Below are positions 15,728 to 24,573 of a stretch of DNA of 30,547 nucleotides, piece by piece. Each line of letters opens with the position of its first letter. Position 1 is the stretch's first letter. A program made the position numbers and the translations under genes. Source of the stretch: an uncultured Clostridia bacterium (GTDB taxonomy: Bacteria > Bacillota > Clostridia > Christensenellales > UBA1242); contig CAKVHI010000007.1 of assembly GCA_934747965.1 (NCBI GenBank), forward strand, positions 1 through 30,547, given 5' to 3'. Below the pieces are notes generated by a model, which did not search any database, was not told the origin of the DNA, and saw only the letters and a list, made by a program, of their open reading frames with translations.

Positions 15728-16864
15728 ATGAATAAAAAATATTTAGTTATTACTTATGGTTGCCAAATGAATATTCATGAAAGTGAAAAACTTTGCGGAA
15801 TGTTAGAAGAACTTGGCTATAAAAAAACTGATAAAAAAGAAGATGCTGATATTATTGTTTTTAATACTTGTTGCATTCGCCAAGGGGCAGAGGACAGGGC
15901 TTTTGGAAATATTGGGGCATTAAAACCACTAAAAAAGAAAAATAAAAATTTGATAATCGCTGTTTGTGGGTGTATGACTCAGCAAAAAGATAGAGTTGAA
16001 AAACTTGAAAAAGTATATCCTTTTGTTGATATAATCTTTGGCACGCACAATTTGCACCAATTTAAAGAGTTTGTGCAAAAAAAACTTGCTGGTCAAAAAC
16101 GAGTTATTGAATTTTGCACAGATGACAAACTTATGCCCGAACAAACAAATATGGTGCGAGATGACAAAATAAATGCTTATGTGAACATAATTTATGGTTG
16201 CAACAATTATTGCTCTTATTGCATCGTGCCTTTTGTTAGGGGAAGAGAGCGTAGTAGAGATTTTAACGAAATTGTTTTGGAAGTAAAAAAATTAATTTCG
16301 CAAGGATACAAAACAATCACACTTTTAGGGCAAAATGTTAATAGTTATGGAAATGATATTGGAGATGAAAATGTAAATTTTAATAACTTGTTAAAAACTT
16401 TGGCAATGCTTGAAGGTGATTTTGAAATTAAGTTTATGACAAGTCATCCAAAAGATTTAAGCAAAGATGTTGTTGATACTATTGCTAGTTTTCCAAAATT
16501 AAGCAAAGAAATACATTTGCCTGTTCAAAGCGGAAGTAATAAAATTTTAAAACTTATGAACCGAAAATATACTATAGAGCATTATTTGGAAATTGTTGAC
16601 TATATTAAAAGCAAAATTAAAAATGTAAGATTAACAACAGATTTAATTGTTGGTTTTCCGGGCGAAACAGAAGAAGATTTTAATGAAACTGTAAATCTGG
16701 TTAAAAAAGTTAAGTTTGATGGAATTTTTGCTTATATGTATTCTGTAAGAACGGGGACAAAGGCAGAAAAAATGGAAAATCAAGTTTCGCAAGAAATTAA
16801 AAATGAAAGAGTTAACAAAATTTTGAATTTAGAAAAAGAACTTTTAAAAAACAAAGAAAATTAA
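15728..16864 (+). CDS. miaB: tRNA-2-methylthio-N6-dimethylallyladenosine synthase MiaB, lacking TRAM
   Basis: A 378-aa radical-SAM methylthiotransferase acting on i6A37 of tRNAs reading UNN codons; MiaA, which makes the i6A substrate, is encoded downstream in this operon. The MTTase domain shows YGCQMN (~10), NTCCIR (~46) and CGCM (~82) as auxiliary-cluster ligands; the radical-SAM motif is in GCNNYCSYCIVPFVRGRERS (~152-171). The protein stops after the radical-SAM barrel and a helix (NKILNLEKELLKNKEN), so the C-terminal TRAM domain normal for MiaB (total usually 430-510 aa) is absent, and the 44 nt before mutS do not encode it. The frame is open back to GTG 15713, but that codon overlaps the -10 box, so ATG 15728 is preferred although no Shine-Dalgarno sequence is present. 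Confidence 0.93.
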   Translation: MNKKYLVITYGCQMNIHESEKLCGMLEELGYKKTDKKEDADIIVFNTCCIRQGAEDRAFGNIGALKPLKKKNKNLIIAVCGCMTQQKDRVEKLEKVYPFVDIIFGTHNLHQFKEFVQKKLAGQKRVIEFCTDDKLMPEQTNMVRDDKINAYVNIIYGCNNYCSYCIVPFVRGRERSRDFNEIVLEVKKLISQGYKTITLLGQNVNSYGNDIGDENVNFNNLLKTLAMLEGDFEIKFMTSHPKDLSKDVVDTIASFPKLSKEIHLPVQSGSNKILKLMNRKYTIEHYLEIVDYIKSKIKNVRLTTDLIVGFPGETEEDFNETVNLVKKVKFDGIFAYMYSVRTGTKAEKMENQVSQEIKNERVNKILNLEKELLKNKEN

Positions 16865-16908
16865 TAAAATGTTGTTTCAGGCAAACTACAAAACTTAGGA
16901 GAAAATTT

Positions 16909-19509
16909 ATGGAAATGAAAGATAATGTTTATATCTTTTCAGATAATGATAAGAAAAAAGCATCAAATTTGATGCGACAATATTTTACCTTAAAAGAAAA
17001 ATATAAGGACATTATATTGTTTTATAGATTAGGCGATTTTTATGAACTTTTTGATGAAGATGCAGTACTTTGTAGTAATTTATTAGACCTAACTTTAACA
17101 AGCAAAAATTGTTCGCTAGAAAAAAAAGTTGCAATGTGTGGTGTCCCTGCCAAGGCGTGTGATGTTTATTTAAAAAGATTGTTGTCGCTTGGTTATAAAG
17201 TTGGCATTTGTGAGCAGTTGTCAGACCCTTCAGAAAACAGCCGTGAACTTGTTGAGCGTGATGTTGTAAGAATTGTAACTCCCGGAACAATAATGGAAGA
17301 TGAAATTCTTGATAAAAAGAAAAATAACTATATTGCTTGCATTTATTATAACAAAGATTATTCTATTGCTTTTACTGATATTTCTACTGGAGAGTTTTAC
17401 ATCACAACTGAAACTACAATTCAAGGGCTAAATGATTTTTTGGTTATGATAAATCCTTCAGAAATAATTTGCAATGACCAAATGAAGTTAGAAAGCATAA
17501 ATATGTCTAGCGTAAAATTTGCAAACATTCCAGATTTTAATTGTCTTGACGGTGAAGATTTTAACTTAAAAAACAGTGAAGAAATTTTTTATAAGCAGTT
17601 TAAAACTGAAAACTTTAAGATTTTTGAAATTACAAATAAAAATCAGTTGATTTGCATAGGTGCATTATTTTCTTATTTGTTTAAAACTCAAAAAAGAGCA
17701 TTAAATCATATTAACAACATTAAATATTACTACAGCAAAGACTATATGTATCTTGATGCAAACACTCGAAAACACCTAGAACTTGTTGCAAACAAAGAAG
17801 GCAAAAAGCGAGGCACAATTTTGTGGCTATTAGACAAAACTTCAACTTGTATGGGTGGAAGGATGCTAAGAAACTTCATTGAACAACCACTTTTTAATGA
17901 AGAAATAATTAACAACAGGCTTGACAGTGTTGAAGAACTTAATAACAATCTTGCCACTAGAGATGAAATTGTTGAAATTTTGAAATCAGTTTGCGACCTA
18001 GAGCGTCTAGCTGGAAAAATAAGTTATAACTCTATTAATCCTCGTGAATGTGTTACAATTAAAAAAAGTTTGAGCATAATTCCAATTTTGAAAAGCAAAC
18101 TTGCTAATTTTAAAACAACAATTTTGAAAGATATTTACAATAACATTGACGATTTTTCTTCTGTTTGTGAAATTCTAGACAAAGCCTTTATAGATAATAA
18201 CGAAATTGTCAATTTTAAAGACGGCGGATACATAAAAATTGGTTTTGATGAAGAATTTGACCAAAATAAACTTTTGTCAACTCATGTGGGTGATGCTATA
18301 AATGATTTGCTCGAAACCGAAAAAGATTTAACAGGCATAAAAGGTCTTAAAGTTGAATATTCTCGTGTTTTTGGATATTTATTTGAAGTTTCAAACAGTC
18401 AAAAAGATTTGGTGCCATACAGGTATATTAGAAAACAAACTTTAACAAATGCTGAAAGATATTACACACAAGAATTAAAAGAACTTGAAAACAAAATCTT
18501 AAATTCACAAGAAAAAGCATTAAAACGAGAAATCGAATTGTTTAAAAGTTTAAGAGAAAGATTAAACTTTGAAGTTTCAAAACTTCAAAACACTTCAAAA
18601 CTAATCGCTATGCTTGATGCTCTTATAAGTTTAAGCATCATTTCTATTGAAAATGATTATGTCAAGCCAGTTATTAACAGCAAAATAGACCACATTAAAA
18701 TAGAAAACGGCAGACATCCTATTGTTGAAAAGTTGCTTAAAAAAGGCGAATTTATTGATAACGATACTTTGCTAGACACAGGTGAAAACAGAACAATGAT
18801 TATAACTGGTCCTAATATGGCAGGCAAAAGCACATATATGAGACAGGTTGCGTTAATTACTTTACTTAGTCATATTGGAAGTTTTGTTCCGGCAAAAAGT
18901 GCAGAAATATCTTTGACTGACCGAATTTTTACTCGTATTGGGGCAAGTGATGATATTTTATTTGGGCAAAGTACTTTTATGGTTGAGATGACAGAAGTTG
19001 CAAACATTCTTGCTAATGCAACAAACAAAAGTTTAATTTTGCTTGATGAAGTAGGAAGGGGCACTGCTACTTATGACGGCTTGTCAATCGCTTATTCAGT
19101 AACCGAATATTTAAGCAAGCATTTAAAAGCAAAAACTTTGTTCTCAACTCACTATCATGAATTGACCGAACTAGAAGGTAAACTTGAAGGTGTAAAAAAT
19201 TATAGAATTACGGTTAAAGAATTTAATGGCTCAATTATGTTTTTAAGAAAAATTGTTCGTGGTGGGGCTAATAAAAGTTTTGGTATTGAGGTTGCAAGTT
19301 TAGCAGGGCTTCCTAAAGAAATTATTGAAAACAGTAAAAAGGTGCTTTCAAAACTTGAAGAAAAGGATGTTGTTAAAAACGAGGCTGTTCAAAGTGGGGT
19401 TAATGTTAAAGATTTGCAAGTTATTAATATCTTAAAAGATATTGACTTAAACAAAATAAGCCCACTTGAAGCATTTTCAATTTTGAACAACTTAAAAGAA
19501 AGTTTGTAG
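16909..19509 (+). CDS. mutS: DNA mismatch repair protein MutS
   Basis: An 866-aa mismatch-recognition ATPase that slides as a clamp and recruits MutL. ATG 16909 follows AGGAG (16897-16901). The N-terminal mismatch-binding domain has the Phe-x-Glu wedge in RLGDFYELF (~40-48) and MCGVPAKA; connector, lever and clamp domains follow; the ATPase has Walker A GPNMAGKSTYMRQVAL (~630-645), Walker B with LILLDEVGRGTATYDGLS (~707-724) and the helix region FSTHYHELTEL. Length is normal for MutS1, and no Smr domain is present, so it is not MutS2. It lies 14 nt upstream of mutL in the conserved miaB-mutS-mutL order. Confidence 0.98.
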   Translation: MEMKDNVYIFSDNDKKKASNLMRQYFTLKEKYKDIILFYRLGDFYELFDEDAVLCSNLLDLTLTSKNCSLEKKVAMCGVPAKACDVYLKRLLSLGYKVGICEQLSDPSENSRELVERDVVRIVTPGTIMEDEILDKKKNNYIACIYYNKDYSIAFTDISTGEFYITTETTIQGLNDFLVMINPSEIICNDQMKLESINMSSVKFANIPDFNCLDGEDFNLKNSEEIFYKQFKTENFKIFEITNKNQLICIGALFSYLFKTQKRALNHINNIKYYYSKDYMYLDANTRKHLELVANKEGKKRGTILWLLDKTSTCMGGRMLRNFIEQPLFNEEIINNRLDSVEELNNNLATRDEIVEILKSVCDLERLAGKISYNSINPRECVTIKKSLSIIPILKSKLANFKTTILKDIYNNIDDFSSVCEILDKAFIDNNEIVNFKDGGYIKIGFDEEFDQNKLLSTHVGDAINDLLETEKDLTGIKGLKVEYSRVFGYLFEVSNSQKDLVPYRYIRKQTLTNAERYYTQELKELENKILNSQEKALKREIELFKSLRERLNFEVSKLQNTSKLIAMLDALISLSIISIENDYVKPVINSKIDHIKIENGRHPIVEKLLKKGEFIDNDTLLDTGENRTMIITGPNMAGKSTYMRQVALITLLSHIGSFVPAKSAEISLTDRIFTRIGASDDILFGQSTFMVEMTEVANILANATNKSLILLDEVGRGTATYDGLSIAYSVTEYLSKHLKAKTLFSTHYHELTELEGKLEGVKNYRITVKEFNGSIMFLRKIVRGGANKSFGIEVASLAGLPKEIIENSKKVLSKLEEKDVVKNEAVQSGVNVKDLQVINILKDIDLNKISPLEAFSILNNLKESL

Positions 19510-19522
19510 TAAAAGGATTTTT

Positions 19523-21502
19523 ATGAACAGAATTAATATTTTGGATGAAAAAGTTTATAATAAGATTGCCGCTGGTGAAGTGGTTGAAAAACCAGCGTCT
19601 ATTGTTAAAGAGTTGGTTGAAAATTCTTTAGATGCTGGGGCTAGTGAAATTTTGATTGAAATTTGTCGTGGTGGAATAGACAAAATAAGAGTTGTTGATA
19701 ATGGCGCAGGCATACATCCTGATGATGTGAAATCGGCTTTTATCTCTCATGCTACAAGCAAAATAAAAGATGTTGATGATTTAACAAATATTGCAACGCT
19801 CGGATTTAGGGGTGAGGCGTTATCTTCCATTGCTTCTGTTACTAAACTTGTTATGCAAACTAAACAGGCAGAATTTGAAGAAGGAAAACAAATAGTAATT
19901 GAGGGTGGAATTGTCAAAGATTTTTGCGACTGTATTGTTAATAATGGAACAATAGTCGAAATTTCAGATTTGTTTTTCAACATACCGGCAAGACAGAAAT
20001 TTTTGCGAAAACCTAAAACTGAAGAGAGTGAAATTACAAACCTAGTTGTTAGATATATCTTGGCTAATCCTAAAATTAGATTTTCGTATATAGTTGATGG
20101 TAACTTAATTTACAAGTCAAGCGGAACTAGTCTTGAGGATGCAATTTATATTGTTTACAAAAAAGATGTTTTGTCTAACCTAATAAAAGTTGATTACAAA
20201 ATTGATAATATTCACATATACGGTTATATTTCAAAACCTGTGTATTCAAAATCTAACAGGACATATCAAACATTGATAATTAACAATAGATATGTAATTA
20301 ACAACATGATTTCTTCGTGCGTGCAAAATGCTTATGAAAATTTGCTTATGAAAGGGCAATTTCCTTTGTATGTGCTTAATTTTGATTTGCCCTTAGATTC
20401 TGTTGATGTTAATGTTCATCCGAACAAACTTGATGTTAAGTTTGAAAACACACAAAAAATTTATGGTTATTTTTATTCAGCAATTTCAAAAGCGTTGATG
20501 AACTTAAATTCTGTAAAACAAGTTAGTGTTTTTGATGACCTTAATCAAAAAATTGAGAACAAATCAAATTTTGTTGGCAAAAGTTTTGGTGAAAACGACA
20601 ATATTGTCAATAGCGACAAAGTTTTTGATGAAAAGTTAAGCAAAGAAATTTCTAAAGCTGAAAATGAAGTTTATCAAAAATTTGAAAATTTGTCTGATAA
20701 AGAAAATGTTTTTTGTGAAAATGAAATCATGGCAAAAGTGCTAACAAAACAACTTGAAAGAGCAAGGGAAAATGTTTTAAAGCAACAAAATTTAACAACA
20801 AATCAATCACAAAACCTTGAAGAAGTTAATATTATAAACAATCAAAATGAAAATTTAAGTGAAAAAAATCTAAGTTTTGAAAATAATTTTCCAACAAAAC
20901 AGGAAATATTTGAAAACATTGATAAATTAAATTACAGAATTATCGGCTCGGCTTTCAAAACATATATTTTTATAGAAATTAATAACTCTATTTATGTGTT
21001 TGACCAACATGCTTGTCATGAAAGATTGAATTATGATAAATTTGTAAAGGCTGTAAACAGCAAAAGTTTATCAATTCAGCCATTGTTGGTGCCTTATATT
21101 TTTGAAACTAATGCTCTTGAAACAACTTTTTTGGAAGAAAAATTAGAAATTTTCTCAACACTAGGCTTTGATGTTTCGTTGTTTGGGCAAAATTGTTTTA
21201 GAGTTTCTTCGGTGCCAAGCATTTTGAGTAACTTAAATTTAAAAGAATTTTTTGATGATGTTTTAAAAGACCTTCAAAGTTTAAAAAAGTTACAAGCAGA
21301 AGATTTGCTTAAAGAAAAGTTGTCGCAAAAGGCATGTAAGGCTTCGGTTAGGGCGGGAAACGAACTTAGTGATGATGAAATTGATTTGCTTTTAAGTTTA
21401 ATGCAAAACAATAATATGACATTGTCTTGTCCGCATGGAAGGCCTGCTGTTATTAGCATAACAAAAAATGAACTTGAAAAATGGTTTAAAAGGAAAGTTT
21501 GA
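19523..21502 (+). CDS. mutL: DNA mismatch repair protein MutL (nuclease type)
   Basis: A 659-aa MutS partner. The N-terminal GHKL ATPase is complete: KIAAGEVVEKPASIVKELVE (~13-32) with catalytic Glu, DNGAGI (~58-63) and GFRGEALSSI (~93-102). A low-complexity N/E/K-rich linker spans ~335-460. The C-terminal dimerisation/endonuclease domain (~465-659) has DQHACHERLNYD (about 494-505), corresponding to DQHA-x2-E-x4-E with the last Glu replaced by Asp, plus ACKASVRAG and CPHGRP, the other metal-site motifs. This marks a MutH-independent, nicking MutL as in B. subtilis. ATG 19523 has AAAGGA upstream. The stop TGA overlaps the next start (TGATG), so translation is coupled. Confidence 0.97.
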   Translation: MNRINILDEKVYNKIAAGEVVEKPASIVKELVENSLDAGASEILIEICRGGIDKIRVVDNGAGIHPDDVKSAFISHATSKIKDVDDLTNIATLGFRGEALSSIASVTKLVMQTKQAEFEEGKQIVIEGGIVKDFCDCIVNNGTIVEISDLFFNIPARQKFLRKPKTEESEITNLVVRYILANPKIRFSYIVDGNLIYKSSGTSLEDAIYIVYKKDVLSNLIKVDYKIDNIHIYGYISKPVYSKSNRTYQTLIINNRYVINNMISSCVQNAYENLLMKGQFPLYVLNFDLPLDSVDVNVHPNKLDVKFENTQKIYGYFYSAISKALMNLNSVKQVSVFDDLNQKIENKSNFVGKSFGENDNIVNSDKVFDEKLSKEISKAENEVYQKFENLSDKENVFCENEIMAKVLTKQLERARENVLKQQNLTTNQSQNLEEVNIINNQNENLSEKNLSFENNFPTKQEIFENIDKLNYRIIGSAFKTYIFIEINNSIYVFDQHACHERLNYDKFVKAVNSKSLSIQPLLVPYIFETNALETTFLEEKLEIFSTLGFDVSLFGQNCFRVSSVPSILSNLNLKEFFDDVLKDLQSLKKLQAEDLLKEKLSQKACKASVRAGNELSDDEIDLLLSLMQNNNMTLSCPHGRPAVISITKNELEKWFKRKV

Positions 21503-23064
21503 TGAAAAAAAAATTAATATTGATTGGTGGGTCAACAGGTGTAGGAAAAACTAAATTGAGTTTGAGATGTCAAGATGAATTAAATGGCTATTTGATTTCA
21601 TGTGATAGTATGCAAATATACAAAGATATGAATATTGGAACGGCTAAAATTACGACTTTAGAACAAAAAAGGTATCCTCACGCACTTATTGACATTATTA
21701 ATCCTAATCAAGAATTTAGCGTTTCTGATTATGTAAAGTTGTGTAGAATCGAAATCGAAAAAGCTTACAAACTTAATAAAATTCCAATTTTGGTTGGCGG
21801 AACTGGACTTTACATGAAAAGTTTACTTTTCCCTTATTCTTTTTCTCAAACTATCAAAAATGAAGAGAAAAGAGAGTATTACAAACTTCTAGCAAAAGAA
21901 AAAGGGAATGAATTTGTTTTTGACATTCTAAAGCAAAAAGACCCACAAAGGGCGAAATGTTTGCATCCTAATGATGTTAAGCGAGTTATTAGGAGTTTGG
22001 AAATTATTGACACGGTTGGAAGTTTTAAACAAGATGAGATTGAAAGTGAATACGACTACAAGCTTATTGTTTTGACTTGTGAGAGAGAAATCTTGTATGA
22101 CAGAATAAATAAGCGTGTTGATGAGATGTTTGATGACGGACTAGAAGATGAAGTTAAAAGTGTTATCAAAAATTATAATTTAACAAAAGATAGTCAAAGC
22201 ATGAAAGCAATAGGTTATTCCGAGTTTTTTGATTATTTTGAAAATAAAACGAGTCTTGAATTAGTAAAAGAAAAAATTAAGCAAGATTCTCGTAATTATG
22301 CCAAAAGACAAATAACTTGGTTTAAAACTATGCCAAAAGCAAATTTTATGAATATAAATAATATTGATGAAATTATGAAAGAATTAAAGATTTTTTTAGA
22401 TGGAATTGTGATTGCGGTTGATGGACCAAGTGCAAGTGGAAAAAGCACGGTTTGTGATGCTGTTGCAAAAAGATTAAATATTAATCATTTGTCTAGTGGG
22501 GCTCTTTACAGAGCAATAACTTTGTTTACTAATCAAAATTCAATTTCTGAAAATATCTTTGTTAATAATGAAGAAAATTTGATTGGTGAAGTTTTAGATA
22601 AAATTGAAATTAAAGTTGAATTTAACAATTTTGTTCAAAAGATATATCTAAATGGTGTTGATTGCACTGATTTGTTGAATACGAATGAAATTTCAAATAA
22701 GGTTGGATTGATTTCTCAAAACAGACTGGTGCGAGAATTTGTTAAAAAAATTCAAACAAGTTTGGCGAAAAAAGGAAATATAATTATTGATGGGCGAGAT
22801 ATAACAAGCGTCGTTTTGAATGATTGTAAAAACAAATTCTTTATAACAGCAAGTACAAAAGTTAGGGCAGAAAGAAGATTTAATCAATATAACAAAACAA
22901 TTTCACTAAAAAAAATAGAAAATGATATAATAATGCGTGATAATCTTGACAAAAACCGCAAGTTAGCACCTCTAGTTGTTGTGGATGATGCTACTGTGAT
23001 TGACAACTCTAATTTGTCTGTTGAAGAAACTGTTGAAGAAATAATAAAAAATTTAAAGGTATAA
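21502..23064 (+). CDS. miaA-cmk: Fused tRNA dimethylallyltransferase (MiaA) - cytidylate kinase (Cmk)
   Basis: One uninterrupted 520-aa frame joins two complete enzymes. Residues 1-~297 are MiaA, which puts the dimethylallyl group on A37 of tRNA: P-loop GGSTGVGKTKLS (9-20), SCDSMQIYKDMNIGTAK, VGGTGLYMKSL and KRQITWFKTMP near the end. Residues ~302-520 are Cmk, which phosphorylates CMP/dCMP: P-loop VDGPSASGKST (~305-315), SSGALYRAIT, DGRDITSVVLNDC and RDNLDKNRKLAPL. The joint is the short IFLDGIVIAV, with no stop, frameshift or internal ribosome-binding site visible. ATG 21502 overlaps the mutL stop, with AAAGGAAAG upstream; a TTG codon just before adds one residue and is ignored. Neighbours fit each half: mutL is the usual neighbour of miaA and plsC of cmk, so the fusion probably arose by loss of the stop between adjacent genes. 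Confidence 0.94.
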   Translation: MKKKLILIGGSTGVGKTKLSLRCQDELNGYLISCDSMQIYKDMNIGTAKITTLEQKRYPHALIDIINPNQEFSVSDYVKLCRIEIEKAYKLNKIPILVGGTGLYMKSLLFPYSFSQTIKNEEKREYYKLLAKEKGNEFVFDILKQKDPQRAKCLHPNDVKRVIRSLEIIDTVGSFKQDEIESEYDYKLIVLTCEREILYDRINKRVDEMFDDGLEDEVKSVIKNYNLTKDSQSMKAIGYSEFFDYFENKTSLELVKEKIKQDSRNYAKRQITWFKTMPKANFMNINNIDEIMKELKIFLDGIVIAVDGPSASGKSTVCDAVAKRLNINHLSSGALYRAITLFTNQNSISENIFVNNEENLIGEVLDKIEIKVEFNNFVQKIYLNGVDCTDLLNTNEISNKVGLISQNRLVREFVKKIQTSLAKKGNIIIDGRDITSVVLNDCKNKFFITASTKVRAERRFNQYNKTISLKKIENDIIMRDNLDKNRKLAPLVVVDDATVIDNSNLSVEETVEEIIKNLKV

Positions 23065-23074
23065 AAGGATAATT

Positions 23075-23656
23075 ATGTTATATAAGATATTATATATATT
23101 ATGTTACTTACCAATAAAACTTTTATTTCCAGTAAAAATTATTGGCAAAAAAAATTTAATAAAAGGCAAGGCAATTTTATGCTGTAATCATCAATCAAAT
23201 ATTGATACTATTCCTATTTATTATGCTGGAAAAACAAAGGTTTATGCTCTTTGCAAAAAGGAATTATGTAACACGAAGTTTAAATCTTGGTTTTTAAAAA
23301 AATTAAGAGCTATTCCTGTTAATCGCGAAAAACCTGAAATTTCTGCAATAAAAAAATGTATGGAAGTTTTAAATAAAAACTATAATTTGTTAATTTTTCC
23401 TCAAGGAACAAGAATGAAAACCGAAGAAGCGGTAGGAATAAAAGAAGGTGTTGCTATGTTTGCTTTAAAAACAAAAGCCCCAGTTATTCCAATGGTATAT
23501 TTGAAGAAAAACAGAGTTTTTAGAAGAAATAAGTTGGTAATCGGACAGCCAATTACATTTGATTTGGCTTACAATAAAGAAAATATGCAAGTTGTGATAA
23601 ATACTCTTGTAGAAAAAATGAATAATTTATTAGTTGAAAACGGAGGTAAAAAATAA
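23075..23656 (+). CDS. plsC: 1-acyl-sn-glycerol-3-phosphate acyltransferase
   Basis: A 193-aa membrane-associated acyltransferase that converts lysophosphatidic acid to phosphatidic acid, upstream of the PgsA pathway also encoded in this window. The catalytic H-x4-D motif is in NHQSNID (~38-44), the substrate-binding motif in FPQGTR (~108-113), and VPMVYL-type motif IV appears as APVIPMVYL. A hydrophobic N-terminal segment (LYKILYILCYLPIKLLFPV) anchors it. ATG 23075 has AAAGGA (23065-23070 region) upstream. It follows the Cmk half of the preceding gene, the usual cmk-plsC neighbourhood, and its TAA overlaps the next ATG (TAATG). Confidence 0.92.
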   Translation: MLYKILYILCYLPIKLLFPVKIIGKKNLIKGKAILCCNHQSNIDTIPIYYAGKTKVYALCKKELCNTKFKSWFLKKLRAIPVNREKPEISAIKKCMEVLNKNYNLLIFPQGTRMKTEEAVGIKEGVAMFALKTKAPVIPMVYLKKNRVFRRNKLVIGQPITFDLAYNKENMQVVINTLVEKMNNLLVENGGKK

Positions 23657-24480
23657 TGATATTAGTTTTGTCTGGAAGTTCAAGTTGCGGCAAAAACACA
23701 ATTATCAAAGAATTGATGAATTTGGACGGCGAATTGAAATATATTAACACATTTACATCAAGAGATAAAAGGGCAGGAGAAACTGACGGTAACCCTTACT
23801 TTTTTATTTCGAAAGCAGAATTTCAAGAAAAAATAAAAAATGGTGATTTTTTTGAACATGAACTTATACATAACAATTTTTATGGTGTGGAGAAAAATTT
23901 GTGCAAAGATCTTTTAAAAGAAAACAAACATCTACTAAAAGATATGGGAGTTATTGGAACTTTTAATTTAAAAGAACAACTTAAAGATTGTTTTGTTGAA
24001 ACTGTATATTTTTATGTTCCTAAGCATGAGTTAAAAAAGCGTTTGAAAAAGCGTGGCGACAGCAAACAACAAATAAAATTAAGGTTAAAACGCTTTAAGT
24101 TTGAAAAAGCAAATATGAAAAAGTATAATTTTGTTATCAACAACAAAAACAAACAAGACACTATCAAGATTTTGCAAAAGATTTTACTAAACAATTCTAA
24201 CAGTAAATATTTTATAAAAACAACAAAAAAATTAAATAAAGTTGATTTCAAAAAACTTCAAATATACTGTGATAATATGATTAATAACAAAGAATACAAC
24301 CCTATTAAACTATATTTTAATGGAGAGGACTTTTTTGTAAAGCGTAATTTTGAGAAATATTTGGCATCATTAATCTCTGGCAAAAACTTAGCAAAACGAG
24401 TCAAACTAATTTGCGAAAAACCAAAAAATCTAGTTTCTAGCGAAGAAATTTTAAATCTTGCTTCAAAATTTGAATTATAA
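23656..24480 (+). CDS. gmk: Guanylate kinase with C-terminal HPr-like extension
   Basis: A 274-aa protein; ordinary Gmk is 190-210 aa. Residues 1-~180 are guanylate kinase (GMP + ATP to GDP + ADP): P-loop GSSSCGKNT (6-14; most relatives have GPSGVGKGT), the GMP-binding stretch FTSRDKRAGETDGNPYFFIS (~34-53), FFEHELIHNNFYGV (~66-79), and RGDSKQQIKLRLKRF as the lid. The core is divergent but its main ligands remain. Residues ~185-274 are an extra domain whose predicted order (strand, helix, strand PIKLYFNG, strand DFFVKR, helix, strand RVKLICEK, helix SSEEILNLASKF) resembles HPr-like proteins, but without a catalytic His; this reading is inference. ATG 23656 follows GGAGG. It is the last gene of the operon, and no rpoZ follows although gmk-rpoZ is the common order. 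Confidence 0.86.
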   Translation: MILVLSGSSSCGKNTIIKELMNLDGELKYINTFTSRDKRAGETDGNPYFFISKAEFQEKIKNGDFFEHELIHNNFYGVEKNLCKDLLKENKHLLKDMGVIGTFNLKEQLKDCFVETVYFYVPKHELKKRLKKRGDSKQQIKLRLKRFKFEKANMKKYNFVINNKNKQDTIKILQKILLNNSNSKYFIKTTKKLNKVDFKKLQIYCDNMINNKEYNPIKLYFNGEDFFVKRNFEKYLASLISGKNLAKRVKLICEKPKNLVSSEEILNLASKFEL

Positions 24481-24515
24481 TACAAAATTTTTAGAAAAAA
24501 ATTAAAAATTACCTA

Positions 24516-24544
24516 TTGACAAGCATTTTTATTTGATTTATAAT
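24516..24544 (+). promoter_or_regulatory. Consensus SigA promoter of the coiled-coil protein gene
   Basis: TTGACA (24516-24521), exactly 17 bp, TATAAT (24539-24544): a perfect consensus match. Transcription should start near 24551, just ahead of AAGGAG (24562-24567). Constitutive high expression is expected. Confidence 0.9.
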
Positions 24545-24573
24545 TGGAATATAATAATTTTAAGGAGAAAAAT

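Noticed and set aside
21480..21510. Recoding of TGA as Trp (Mollicutes code)
   Set aside because: mutL ends in TGA at the expected length and overlaps the next ATG; Trp codons in the conserved proteins are TGG.
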